DNA from: Ditibartonella choladocola
Lineage (GTDB): Bacteria; Pseudomonadota; Alphaproteobacteria; Rhizobiales; Rhizobiaceae
Length of the DNA: 64,000 nt
NCBI RefSeq assembly: GCF_002007565.1
Contig: NZ_CP015625.1
Span: 1,364,001-1,428,000 of the forward strand
Reading direction: 5' to 3'
Under the pieces are notes generated by a model that saw only the letters and a list, made by a program, of their open reading frames with translations, was not told the origin of the DNA and did no database searches. This document shows, piece after piece, positions 10,321 through 19,430 of the stretch; the first letter of the stretch is position 1, and the number at the start of each line of letters is the position of its first letter. Both the position numbers and the translations under genes were made by a program.

Positions 10321-11449
10321 TCAAGCGCCTCTCGATAAAATGAGCATAACGCGACATGCCGAAACAAAATATCCAGAATACAAGACCGATAAAGACCATT
10401 CCCGTTAAAGGCGTTTGCGGAGTGCTCCATTGCGCCTGTTGAATGGCTTGTCGCACAATCCCCAAAAGATCGAACATACCAATAATATAAACGAGACTTG
10501 TTTCTTTAAACATGCCGATGAGCACGTTGATAATGCCGGGTATCACAAGGCTATAAGCTTGTGGCAGAATAACAAGCAGCATTGTCTTGACGTAGCCAAG
10601 CCCCAATGCTTCCGCAGCTTCGTATTGACCGCGTGGTATGGCTTGCAAACCGCCACGCACAACTTCTGCAATATAGGCGGAAGTAAAGAGTGCAACGCCG
10701 ATCAGGGCGCGTAAAAATTTGTCGAACGTCATGTCTTGCGGCAAAAATAACGGTAACATAACGCTTGCAATAAACAGCACCGCAACCAATGGTATACCAC
10801 GAACGGTTTCAATAAAAATGACCGAGATGAGGTGGACAACCGGCATTTTTGAACGTCGGCCAAGTGCGAGTAGGCTTCCCAATGGCAGCGAAATCGTAAT
10901 ACTGCAATAGGCAATTGTAAGGGTTACAAGCAAGCCGCCCCATAATTGCGTTTCCACTGTCGGCAAATTGAAGTGCCCGCCAAAAAGCAGAAAATAGCCA
11001 ATCACCGGAACAACAAAAAGTGACACAAGTGCGTTTGCTATTTTGAGGGGAACGGACGGTATAAGAAGCGGCAGGTTAATAATAATAACGACGAGCGCCG
11101 TGAGATTGACCCGCCAACGTTCACCATCCGGATACCGGCCATAAATAAACTGCCAGAAATTGGCTTTGACAAAGGCCCAACATGCCCCGCTCCAACCATC
11201 CGGCATCAGCCCGCCTTGTGTGACCGTGGTGCACGCCTGACGATCGGTGCCGGTCCAGACTGCGTTGACAACCAACCAATTAACCAGCGGAACCATGATA
11301 TAGGTGATCGCAAAAACAAGTCCTATGCTGATTACGCAGTTAAGCGGTGTGGAAAACAGATTTTTCCGCAGCCAATGCCAGATACCCCTGTCAAGAATAG
11401 GGGGAGGAGATGCCGGAATAAATTCGGTTTGAACGTAACGCCCGACCAT
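10289..11449 (-). CDS. aapM: General L-amino acid ABC transporter, permease AapM
   Basis: A 386-residue inner-membrane permease of the HisMQ type. Several hydrophobic segments are visible (around residues 30-55, 120-140, 180-205, 220-240, 340-370). The permease EAA-like loop is [22 protein letters not shown] near residue 280. The soluble loop between the first transmembrane segments, rich in W and G, is characteristic of AapM compared with shorter permeases. It starts one base after the aapQ stop and overlaps aapP at the other end. It forms the translocation channel with AapQ. Confidence 0.93.
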   Translation of the reverse strand: MVGRYVQTEFIPASPPPILDRGIWHWLRKNLFSTPLNCVISIGLVFAITYIMVPLVNWLVVNAVWTGTDRQACTTVTQGGLMPDGWSGACWAFVKANFWQFIYGRYPDGERWRVNLTALVVIIINLPLLIPSVPLKIANALVSLFVVPVIGYFLLFGGHFNLPTVETQLWGGLLVTLTIAYCSITISLPLGSLLALGRRSKMPVVHLISVIFIETVRGIPLVAVLFIASVMLPLFLPQDMTFDKFLRALIGVALFTSAYIAEVVRGGLQAIPRGQYEAAEALGLGYVKTMLLVILPQAYSLVIPGIINVLIGMFKETSLVYIIGMFDLLGIVRQAIQQAQWSTPQTPLTGMVFIGLVFWIFCFGMSRYAHFIERRLNAPKVNGAEG

Positions 11450-11450
11450 T

Positions 11451-12647
11451 TTAACGCTCCACCAGAGCCATATGACGGTTGAACCAGTTCATGAAGAGTG
11501 AAACAACGATGCTCAATCCCAGATAAACCTCGATCCATATCACCGCAAGCTCGACAGACTGTCCGGTTCGCTCCATTATTGTGCTTGAAACCATCATCAG
11601 TTCGGAATAACCGACTGCCGCGCCTAAAGAAGTATTTTTGACGAGGTTCATATATTGGCTTGCTAGCGGTGGAATAATAATGCGCAGTGCGAGTGGCAAA
11701 ATAATCAAACGCATAATGAGACCGTTTGATAGCCCCAGCGAAGACCCCGCTTCGGACATGCCTTTATCAACGCCCTGAATACCTGCCCTTATCGTCTCTG
11801 CAATAAGTGCTCCGGTATAGATTGATAAAGCAAGGTAAAGTGACAGGAACTCCGGCGAGATATAGTAACCGCCGCTATAATTGAAACCTTTCAACGCCGG
11901 AATATCCCATGAGGTGGGATAAGCTAACAAGAAAAACAAAATGACTGGACATAAAACGCCGATAACGAAACCATACCACCATCGGATAGAGGTCAATCCC
12001 CTCTCCTTTATCATGTAGCGGGCACGAAAATGAAGTCCTACCGCAACCGCGATCAACAGAATTGAAATCACGATGAATAAGCCCGTATGCTCCCCCCATA
12101 CGGGACGGGGCAAATAAATCCCCCGTATATTAATTGCGATTGCACCCCAATGAAGGCTTTGTCTGGCGGGAGGTAAAATTTGCATTACCCCTATCGACCA
12201 GAAAAACAACAGTACCAGAGGCGGAATATTCCGGAAAAATTCGACGTAGCAGAGTGAAAGTTTGGCTATCAGCCAATTATTGGATAAGCGCCCGATGCCG
12301 ATAAACAATCCGATAAATGTAGCGGTTATCAGGCTGATTGCCGAGATAAAAACCAGATTGACGAGGCTTGCTTCAATCACTTCGCCATTCGTTGCATTGT
12401 CGTCATATTGAATGATACTTGATGGTTGATTAAATCCCGCTCTTTTATCGAGAAAATCAAAACCCGAAGCAATATTCGAGGCACGCAAATTGACAATTGT
12501 ATTATGTGTGATCCATCGAATAACGAGAAATAATGCAATAATGACCAGGCACTGCACAGCAAATGATGAAAGTGAACGCACGTTTAAAAAGGCACCCAAT
12601 TCCACCTTTAAAGAACGTCCAGACATCATTGTGCTGTGTTTTGGCAT
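11451..12647 (-). CDS. aapQ: General L-amino acid ABC transporter, permease AapQ
   Basis: A 398-residue permease partner of AapM. It has an N-terminal membrane segment near residues 25-45, a long periplasmic insert (NTIVNLRASNIASGFDFLDKRAG...) that is typical of AapQ, and the cytoplasmic EAA-like loop MSEAGSSLGLSNGLIMRLIILPLALR. I place the start at the ATG at 12647; a TTG two codons upstream and ATGs at 12632/12629 are alternatives, and no clear Shine-Dalgarno sequence decides between them. It follows aapJ after about 28 bp and precedes aapM by 1 bp. Confidence 0.92.
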   Translation of the reverse strand: MPKHSTMMSGRSLKVELGAFLNVRSLSSFAVQCLVIIALFLVIRWITHNTIVNLRASNIASGFDFLDKRAGFNQPSSIIQYDDNATNGEVIEASLVNLVFISAISLITATFIGLFIGIGRLSNNWLIAKLSLCYVEFFRNIPPLVLLFFWSIGVMQILPPARQSLHWGAIAINIRGIYLPRPVWGEHTGLFIVISILLIAVAVGLHFRARYMIKERGLTSIRWWYGFVIGVLCPVILFFLLAYPTSWDIPALKGFNYSGGYYISPEFLSLYLALSIYTGALIAETIRAGIQGVDKGMSEAGSSLGLSNGLIMRLIILPLALRIIIPPLASQYMNLVKNTSLGAAVGYSELMMVSSTIMERTGQSVELAVIWIEVYLGLSIVVSLFMNWFNRHMALVER

Positions 12648-12675
12648 TGGCAATATTTAGAACAATAAATAATTA

Positions 12676-13707
12676 TCAGCGTATCGGAAGCCCATATTGC
12701 AGCCCGCCTTTGGTCCACAGCGCGTTAATGCCGCGAGAGATCTTAAGCGGGGTGTTCTGCCCGATATTGCGTTCAAAAATTTCACCATAATTGCCTGTAG
12801 ACTTGATGATTTTGACAACCCAATCGTTTTCCAGTCCCAGATCTTTGCCGATTGTATTGCCCTGCTCTACGCCCAACAAACGACGAATGTCCTGATTGTC
12901 GGATTTTAGCATATCGTCGACATTGGCCTGTGTAATACCGAATTCTTCGGCGTTCAAAAGTGCATTATGTGTCCAACGCACGACATCTGCCCATTGCGGG
13001 TCGCCTTGCCGTACAGCCGGACCAAACGGTTCTTTGGAAATAATCTGCGGCAAAACAACATGGTCTTCCGGATTTTTCAATTGCAGACGCAAGCCGTAAA
13101 GAGAGGATTGATCGGTCGTATAAACGTCGCAACGTCCGGCATCATAAGCCTGATTGACTTCGGTAAATTTATCAAAAACAACCGGCGTATATTCCATTTT
13201 ATTGTTGCGGAAATAGTCGGCAAGTGTGAGCTCAGTTGATGTGCCGGATTGTACGCAGATCGAAGCTCCCGACAATTGGAGTGCAGACGTTACACCTTCG
13301 AGATTTTTTTTATTAATCATAAAACCTTGGCCGTCATAATAATTGACGCCCACAAAATCCAGTCCCAAAGCAGTTTCGCGGTTGATCGTCCATGTCGTAT
13401 TACGGATCAAAACGTCGATTTCGCCTGATTGAAGTGCCGTAAAACGTTCTTTGGAGCTCAAAGGTACAAACTTCACCTTGTCGCCACTACCGAAAACGGC
13501 CGCAGCTACTGCCCGACAATAGTCGACATCAAAACCTGTCCAATGACCTTTTTCATCAGGGATACTGAAACCGGCAAGCCCGGTGCTGACACCACATTGT
13601 AAATATCCCCTTGCCTTAACATCGTCCAATGTGCCGGCAGAGGCCGAAACGGTGCCGATGGCCGTGAGAGCAACGCCGATAGCGGCGATATAAGTATTGA
13701 AAAACAT
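12676..13707 (-). CDS. aapJ: General L-amino acid ABC transporter, periplasmic binding protein
   Basis: A 343-residue extracytoplasmic solute-binding protein. A signal peptide (MFFNTYIAAIGVALTAIG..ASAGT) precedes the type-2 periplasmic binding fold, starting at VKARGYLQCGVSTGLAGFS. The motif GFDVDYCRAVAAAVFG and the ALQSGEIDVLIRNTTWT segment match AapJ. It captures L-amino acids in the periplasm and delivers them to AapQM. The ATG at 13707 has a near-ideal AGGAGAAG ribosome-binding site. It is the first gene of the operon and is divergent from metC, sharing a 182-bp control region that contains a mirrored 13-bp element. Confidence 0.95.
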   Translation of the reverse strand: MFFNTYIAAIGVALTAIGTVSASAGTLDDVKARGYLQCGVSTGLAGFSIPDEKGHWTGFDVDYCRAVAAAVFGSGDKVKFVPLSSKERFTALQSGEIDVLIRNTTWTINRETALGLDFVGVNYYDGQGFMINKKNLEGVTSALQLSGASICVQSGTSTELTLADYFRNNKMEYTPVVFDKFTEVNQAYDAGRCDVYTTDQSSLYGLRLQLKNPEDHVVLPQIISKEPFGPAVRQGDPQWADVVRWTHNALLNAEEFGITQANVDDMLKSDNQDIRRLLGVEQGNTIGKDLGLENDWVVKIIKSTGNYGEIFERNIGQNTPLKISRGINALWTKGGLQYGLPIR

Positions 13708-13769
13708 AACGTCTTCTCCTGCGTTTGCAAAAATCTGTCTTAACGGCTATCGAAAAGCATAATTATCCC

Positions 13770-13830
13770 AAGGTCAAGCAAATTGCATACTATCATTAAG
13801 GCTAAAAGCGAACAGATTTTGCTTGACCTT
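13770..13830. promoter_or_regulatory. Mirrored 13-bp element between divergent aapJ and metC
   Basis: AAGGTCAAGCAAA at 13770-13782 and its perfect reverse complement TTTGCTTGACCTT at 13818-13830 are separated by 35 bp. Each copy reads TTTGCTTGACCTT outward, one toward aapJ and one toward metC, and each contains a TTGACC sequence that could act as a -35 element. The arrangement would suit a shared activator/repressor or two matched promoters coupling amino-acid uptake to methionine metabolism. The regulator is unknown. Confidence 0.5.
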
Positions 13831-13889
13831 TATCATGAATTATCAAAGGTAAAATATAACGTGGTTTTAAAAATTGGAAAGTACAGTTG

Positions 13890-15059
13890 ATGACCGTTAA
13901 TAAAATATCCAACCCGTCTGGCATCAATACCAAACTCGCCCATTGCGGAAATAACCCCGCCGATTATTTCGGCTTTGTCAATCCACCGGTTGTTCATGCC
14001 TCGACGGTATTGTTTCCCGATGCTGCAACCTTGAAAACCGAGAATCAGCGATACACCTACGGCACGCACGGAACGCCTACAACAGATGCGTTATGTGAAG
14101 CCGTCAATATGCTTGAAGGAGCAGTGAAAACAGTTTTAGTGCCTTCGGGTCTTGCTGCCATCACAGTTCCGCTGTTAGGAACGTTGGCACAGGGCGACCA
14201 TGTACTTATTGCCGATTCCATTTACAGCCCGACACGTCGTTTTGCCAATAATATGCTTAAAAAAATGGGAATTGACGTTGAATATTATGACCCGACCATC
14301 GGTGCTGAAATCGAACAGTTGATGAAGCCTAACACAAAAGTCGTCTATACCGAATCGCCAGGGTCGAATACTTTCGAGATTCAGGATATACCGGCCATAT
14401 CGGCGGTGGCACATGCCCATGATGCCATTGTTCTTATGGATAATACATGGGCTACGCCACTCAATTTCAAACCGCTTGAACACGGTGTCGATATTTCGAT
14501 AACCGCAGGTACAAAATATCCCGTCGGCCACTCCGATATTCTCATCGGTTTTATATCGGCCAACGAGAGAACAAAAAAAATTGTCGAAGATACGCATAAA
14601 TTTTTAGGAATGAGTGTTTCCGGCGATGACGCATATAATACGCTGCGGTCGATGCGAACCATGGGAATTCGACTTGCACACCAGAGCAAAACAGCTTTTG
14701 ACCTCGCCCGCTGGCTTGAAACCATGCCACAAATTGCACAAGTCCTTCATCCCGCATTGGAAAGCCACAAAGGTCATGAATTATGGAAGCGGGATTTCAA
14801 AGGTGCTTCAGCGCTGTTTTCAGTTGTTTTGAAGGGCGGTGGCGAGAAAGAAGCCCATGCTTTTCTCAATTCGCTCAAAATTTTCAGACTTGGATATTCC
14901 TGGGGAGGCTATGAAAGCCTTGCCGTTGAAGTTTATCTGGGCGACAGGACTGTCAAACAGTCTTACATGGGCTCATTGTTACGTTTGCAGATAGGCCTTG
15001 AAGATTTTGAAGATTTGAAAGCCGATCTTGAACAGGCATTGGCAGCAACAGGGCTATAA
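13890..15059 (+). CDS. metC: Cystathionine beta-lyase
   Basis: A 389-residue PLP enzyme of the Cys/Met metabolism family. The pyridoxal lysine is Lys209 in TAGTKYPVGHSD, and FGFVNPPVVHASTVLFPDA, YTYGTHGTPT and ESPGSNTFEIQD are typical of bacterial MetC. It converts cystathionine to homocysteine, pyruvate and ammonia in the cytoplasm. ATG at 13890 has GGAAAG eight bases upstream; a TTG codon directly before it is less likely. A rho-independent terminator follows at 15094-15132. Related lyases (methionine gamma-lyase, MetZ) are possible, but the motif pattern favours MetC. Confidence 0.93.
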   Translation: MTVNKISNPSGINTKLAHCGNNPADYFGFVNPPVVHASTVLFPDAATLKTENQRYTYGTHGTPTTDALCEAVNMLEGAVKTVLVPSGLAAITVPLLGTLAQGDHVLIADSIYSPTRRFANNMLKKMGIDVEYYDPTIGAEIEQLMKPNTKVVYTESPGSNTFEIQDIPAISAVAHAHDAIVLMDNTWATPLNFKPLEHGVDISITAGTKYPVGHSDILIGFISANERTKKIVEDTHKFLGMSVSGDDAYNTLRSMRTMGIRLAHQSKTAFDLARWLETMPQIAQVLHPALESHKGHELWKRDFKGASALFSVVLKGGGEKEAHAFLNSLKIFRLGYSWGGYESLAVEVYLGDRTVKQSYMGSLLRLQIGLEDFEDLKADLEQALAATGL

Positions 15060-15093
15060 ACAAGGCCTGTCAAAAGCTGATAATTCTCCATCG

Positions 15094-15132
15094 GGCAGGC
15101 AATGAATTTGCCTGCCTATATGTTTTTTATGT
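15094..15132 (+). terminator. Rho-independent terminator of metC
   Basis: A perfect 9-bp stem GGCAGGCAA / TTGCCTGCC (15094-15116) with a short loop is followed, after TATATG, by a T run. It lies about 35 bp behind the metC stop codon and before the 3' end of the convergent dnaE. Confidence 0.75.
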
Positions 15133-15192
15133 TGTATAATTAATTTTATTTAACAATTGCTTATTGTTATTTGTTGAACCGGTTTTTCAACG

Positions 15193-18100
15193 CTAGACGA
15201 GTTCAACATCGACCACACCTTGAATGGCTTTCATGGCTCCGGCCACCTGCGGCGTTACCCGATATTTATGAGGTAGAGAAACCTCGATCTCGCGGGCTCC
15301 GTTATCCTTGATAACAATAAATCCGACATCTCCATCTCCGCCACGTTCAAGGCTGCTGCCGATCTCTTCTACCATTGCGGCATTACGCACAAATATGCGC
15401 ATTGTTTTATGAATACGTTCGGCTTCATGTTCCAAAGATTGGACGGTTTCAATCCGCAAACTGATTCCCTCCGGCCGGTTTTCAGCGTTTACGGTTATGA
15501 CAACCGATTGCCCCGGTTCCAACATATCTCCATAAGCGCTCAAACCTTCAGAAAAAAGGATTGCTTCAAATTGACCGGTAGGGTCTGAAAACTGGATAAT
15601 GCCCATTTTTTTACCGGACTTTGTTTTTCTCACTTGTTTTGCGCTGACGGTTCCGGCAAGCCGTCCGGCAGTAGAACCCCGACGAACGGAATTGGAAAAG
15701 TCGCTCCAGTTTTGTACGCGCAGCTTTTGCAAAACATCTTTATATTCATCAAGTGGATGGGCAGAGAGGTAAAAACCGATCGCTTGAAATTCATGATGAA
15801 GTTTTTCCGCCGGTAGCCAAGGTTTAGCTTGTGGCAACATCAACGGTTCTTTAGGACCGTCGCTCATACCGAAAATATCGGTTTGACCGCTCCGGTTATC
15901 ATCAAGCACCCGCATCGAACGGGCATTTATCATATCAATACCGGCAATCAACACTTCACGCGGAATATGAAAACAGTCAAAGGCTCCCGCATGGATGAGA
16001 CTTTCCATCACTCTTTTGTTTACGATGCGCGGATCAGTCCTTTCGCAAAAATCCTCCAAATCCTTGAACGGTTTATTGCCTCTTTTTTCAACAATATGGT
16101 TGACTGCCGGCTCCCCCACCCCCTTGATCGCTGCAAGCGAATAATAAATACGCTTTTCGCCAACTTCAAAAGCACGGTAGGATGTCTGAACCGACGGCGG
16201 AACCACTTCAATACCAAGCCTGTTTGCCTCGCGCCGAAAATCATTGAGTTTTTCGGTGTTGTTCATATCATAGGTCATAGATGCAGCCAGAAACTCGACC
16301 GGATAATGCGCTTTCATATAAGCTGTCTGATAAGAAACAAATGCATAAGCGGCAGCGTGCGATTTATTGAAACCGTAATCGGCAAACTTTGCCAATAAAT
16401 CGAAAATCGAATTTGCCTGATTTTTATCGACACCACGTTCAACAGCACCGGCAACAAAGTGTACGCGCTGACGTTCCATTTCTTCATGGATTTTTTTACC
16501 CATTGCGCGGCGTAAAAGATCAGCTTGTCCGAGAGAATAACCTGCAAGAACCTGTGCAATCTGCATCACTTGTTCCTGATAGATGATAACGCCCTGCGTT
16601 TCCTTCACGAGATAATCGATCTTCGGGTGAATGGAAGCGATTTCTTCTTCGCCGTGTTTACGGGCAATATAAGTCGGTATGTTCTCCATTGGTCCGGGGC
16701 GATAAAGCGCGACAAGGGCGGTAATATCCTCGATACGGTCCGGCTTCATGCCGATCAAAGCCTTCCGCATCCCCGCGCTTTCAACCTGAAATACTGCAAC
16801 GGTTTCACCCCGTGTCAACATGTCGTATGTCAGTTTATCGTCCAGAGGGATATGGGACAGATCAATTTTTATTCCCTTGCGAGCCACAAAATCGACTGCT
16901 GTCTTCAACACAGTCAATGTTTTCAAACCAAGAAAGTCGAACTTGACCAGACCTGCTTTTTCAACAAATTTCATGTTGAACTGGGTAACCGGCATGTTCG
17001 AGCGCGGATCGCGATACATCGGTACCAATTGCCACAATGGACGATCACCGATAACAATACCGGCGGCATGTGTGGATGTGTGTCTATATAGCCCCTCAAG
17101 TTGCAAAGCTATGTCGAGAAGATGCCCTACCTGAGGGTCTTTTTTCTTTTCTTCCTCGAATTTCGGTTCATCTTTGATAGCTTTTGCGAGTTCTACATTG
17201 TTACCGGGGGTTTGCGGCACCAATTTGGAAAGATAGTCCACTTGCCGATAAGGCATTTCGAGAACGCGACCGACATCGCGAATAACAGCCCTTGCCTGAA
17301 GTTTACCCAGTGCAATAATTTGGGCAACCTGTTCACTCCCATATTTCGACTGGACGTAATGAATAACTTCTTCACGTCTATCCTGACAGAAATCCACGTC
17401 AAAGTCCGGCATGGAAACGCGTTCCGGATTAAGAAAACGTTCAAACAGCAATGAAAAACGCAATGGATCAATATCGGTAATGGTCAATGCATAGGCAACC
17501 AACGAACCGGCACCCGAACCGCGCCCCGGCCCGACCGGAATATCATGGGCTTTTGCCCATTTGATAAAGTCGGAAACGATAAGGAAATAGCCGGGAAATT
17601 GCATTTTTGTGATAATGGAAATTTCATATTCCAGCCGTTCTTCATAATCTTTGGCTGTATAACCTTCCGACGGACCGGCTGTTTCGAGACGCATTTTCAG
17701 CCCTTCTCTTGCCTGCCGTATCATTTCGTCGGCTTCCGCTTTCACAGCCGCTTCGGGGTCATCGGATTGACCGGTGAAACGCGGCAATATCGGCTTCCTT
17801 GTCGGCGTATAGGCATGGCAGCGCAACGCAATTTCAACCGTATTGTCAACAGCTTCGGGAAGATCAGAAAATAGTTTGACCATCTCGTCCTGTGATTTGA
17901 GGTAATGGTCAGGAGTTACACGTCGTCTGTCCGGATTGGATACTATTTGTCCCTCGGCAATAGCCAATAGCGCATCATGCGCTTCGTAACCGCTTTTATC
18001 TTTAAAGAAGGCTTCATTTGTTGCAACAAGCGGGATTCCATATTTATAGGCAAGGTCGACAATTTCCGCCTCTGTTACATGGTCATAATTGCCATGGCGT

Positions 18101-18681
18101 TGCAATTCCATATAGAGACGATCGCCAAAGATTTTTTGAAGGCGTTGCAACCGTTCGACTGCACGTTCTTTTTTATCGGCTACAATTGCACTATTGATCG
18201 GCCCGTTTGGCCCGCCTGTAAGAGCAATAATCCCCTCACCCAGTTCCTCGACCCATTCTATTTTTGCATTGGCCGGATCGGTTTCACTCTTATCAAGATA
18301 GGCACGGCTTACAAGATGAACCAGATTTTTATAACCTGTCTCGGTCGCTGCCAGCAAAACAATCGAGGTAAAATCGGAAGGATAACGCCATTTGGTAATT
18401 CGCGGATCATAGCCGACATCTTCAAAATCGATAGCCAACTGGCAGCCGATGATAGGCTGGATACCATCGGCAAAACAATATTGGGTAAATTCAAGCGCTC
18501 CGAAAAGATTGTTGGTATCGGTCATTGCAATAGCCGGTGCCCCGTCATGAAGCGCGTATTTGATAACCTCCTTGACCTTCAATGCACCTTCCAACAATGA
18601 ATAAGCCGAATGAACCCTTAAATGGATAAAACGCGGGCGCTCTATCGCCTCTTCCTTGTTGCTTTTGCTATCGTCTGACAC
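15193..18681 (-). CDS. dnaE: DNA polymerase III subunit alpha
   Basis: The 1162-residue replicative polymerase, essentially the same length as E. coli DnaE (1160). In order: the PHP domain starting FIHLRVHSAYSLLEGALK, the polymerase palm with the catalytic aspartates in MPDFDVDFCQDRR near residue 427, the fingers region with GLYRHTSTHAAGIVIGD, a helix-hairpin-helix region, and an OB fold (AGTVSAKQVRKTKSGKK) before the C-terminal domain. Translation starts at a GTG (18681) preceded by GAAGGC, since there is no ATG at the conserved N-terminus. It copies the chromosome with the DnaQ and DnaN partners encoded elsewhere. Confidence 0.97.
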   Translation of the reverse strand: MSDDSKSNKEEAIERPRFIHLRVHSAYSLLEGALKVKEVIKYALHDGAPAIAMTDTNNLFGALEFTQYCFADGIQPIIGCQLAIDFEDVGYDPRITKWRYPSDFTSIVLLAATETGYKNLVHLVSRAYLDKSETDPANAKIEWVEELGEGIIALTGGPNGPINSAIVADKKERAVERLQRLQKIFGDRLYMELQRHGNYDHVTEAEIVDLAYKYGIPLVATNEAFFKDKSGYEAHDALLAIAEGQIVSNPDRRRVTPDHYLKSQDEMVKLFSDLPEAVDNTVEIALRCHAYTPTRKPILPRFTGQSDDPEAAVKAEADEMIRQAREGLKMRLETAGPSEGYTAKDYEERLEYEISIITKMQFPGYFLIVSDFIKWAKAHDIPVGPGRGSGAGSLVAYALTITDIDPLRFSLLFERFLNPERVSMPDFDVDFCQDRREEVIHYVQSKYGSEQVAQIIALGKLQARAVIRDVGRVLEMPYRQVDYLSKLVPQTPGNNVELAKAIKDEPKFEEEKKKDPQVGHLLDIALQLEGLYRHTSTHAAGIVIGDRPLWQLVPMYRDPRSNMPVTQFNMKFVEKAGLVKFDFLGLKTLTVLKTAVDFVARKGIKIDLSHIPLDDKLTYDMLTRGETVAVFQVESAGMRKALIGMKPDRIEDITALVALYRPGPMENIPTYIARKHGEEEIASIHPKIDYLVKETQGVIIYQEQVMQIAQVLAGYSLGQADLLRRAMGKKIHEEMERQRVHFVAGAVERGVDKNQANSIFDLLAKFADYGFNKSHAAAYAFVSYQTAYMKAHYPVEFLAASMTYDMNNTEKLNDFRREANRLGIEVVPPSVQTSYRAFEVGEKRIYYSLAAIKGVGEPAVNHIVEKRGNKPFKDLEDFCERTDPRIVNKRVMESLIHAGAFDCFHIPREVLIAGIDMINARSMRVLDDNRSGQTDIFGMSDGPKEPLMLPQAKPWLPAEKLHHEFQAIGFYLSAHPLDEYKDVLQKLRVQNWSDFSNSVRRGSTAGRLAGTVSAKQVRKTKSGKKMGIIQFSDPTGQFEAILFSEGLSAYGDMLEPGQSVVITVNAENRPEGISLRIETVQSLEHEAERIHKTMRIFVRNAAMVEEIGSSLERGGDGDVGFIVIKDNGAREIEVSLPHKYRVTPQVAGAMKAIQGVVDVELV

Positions 18682-18761
18682 GTTTATGCCTTCTATTTTT
18701 CTCGATCATTGAATCCTGAATAGCCGGTTTTGTACAATCCGAACTTTATGCCCCCAATGGC

Positions 18762-18803
18762 GGCAGGCTTACCTTTATGGTTGGCATTATGCCCCAACCT
18801 GCC
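18762..18803 (-). other. Stem-loop downstream of the small peptide gene
   Basis: GGCAGG (18762-18767) pairs with CCTGCC (18798-18803), and inside it TTGG (18781-18784) pairs with CCAA (18794-18797). There is no T run, so it is not a classical terminator. It lies between the small ORF and dnaE on the minus strand and could be a leader structure of the dnaE transcript. Confidence 0.35.
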
Positions 18804-18835
18804 AACGGATTATCGCACAAAAGCCTTCCTTCAAA

Positions 18836-18925
18836 CTAGAACGTTATCAACCAAATTCCCACGGTTGTCACGAACAAACTCACAGAAATGAAGGATAACA
18901 CATCATATAGAATATCGGACATCAT
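18836..18925 (-). CDS. Possible 29-residue single-span membrane peptide
   Basis: A short frame on the minus strand begins with two ATG codons (18925 and 18922) directly behind AAAGGAAAAG, a good ribosome-binding site. The product reads MMSDILYDVLSFISVSLF followed by VTTVGIWLITF. After an acidic N-terminus, roughly residues 9-29 form one hydrophobic helix, the layout of small bacterial inner-membrane proteins. It stops with TAG at 18836, about 155 bp before dnaE on the same strand. I do not recognise a family; it is not CydX- or KdpF-like. The size makes chance possible, but ribosome-binding site, charge and hydrophobicity agree. Confidence 0.42.
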   Translation of the reverse strand: MMSDILYDVLSFISVSLFVTTVGIWLITF

Positions 18926-19430
18926 CTTTTCCTTTCATGTTATGTATCCTTTATGTTCTGGTTTTGTTCTTATTTCAAGCGTCATTTTTCATGATTGACC
19001 TCATGCTTAACAAATCATTACCCTTCCGGTTTTTTCAGGTTTGCCGGCGATCGGGTTTGTTGTTTTTTACGTTACGGATAAAGACAAAAATAATAGAAGC
19101 TTTCTTTATGAATTCTGTTTAAAAAAGGATTTAGCCTCATGGCTTGTTGATTGGTATAGAATTCCGCCGACCCGTTCGATTGATTGGAACAAAATCATGG
19201 AAATGATACCCCCACGCATGTGCGGAGAATGAATAGACAAACGCGCCCCCGCATTGCTTCTTCACTTTTTCACTCTTCTCGAATCTTGATCTTTTCCATT
19301 GGTTCTTGACGCAGAACCATTGAATAGCCACAGAGTTAGGACAGTTGCATCTGATATTAAATTGAGATTCAAACAAAAAAATAATTGTCGATACTGGTAA
19401 ATATAACCAACTCCCGCTAGATTTATCCCC

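Larger units (their letters stand above)
18682..19430. other. 750-bp intergenic region between divergent dnaE and recG
   Basis: The stretch holds a hairpin (18762-18803), a possible 29-codon membrane peptide gene (18836-18925, minus), and otherwise unassigned sequence. Short open frames between 19040 and 19380 show no family features or good ribosome-binding sites. Promoters for dnaE and recG must lie here, but I cannot place them with confidence. Confidence 0.55.

Noticed and set aside
13783-13889. Possible SAM-II riboswitch before metC (GCTAAAAGCG element).
   Set aside because: The pseudoknot stems and the conserved 5' part of SAM-II could not be found; the inverted element explains the region better.
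15829-18600. Several long open frames (up to ~200 codons) on the plus strand opposite dnaE.
   Set aside because: They lie entirely inside a highly conserved gene on the other strand, have Cys/His-rich random-looking composition and no family features; they are shadows of dnaE codon structure.
19041-19376. Short open frames of 63-79 codons between the small peptide gene and recG.
   Set aside because: They start at non-ATG codons or overlap each other on opposite strands, lack ribosome-binding sites, and show no family features.
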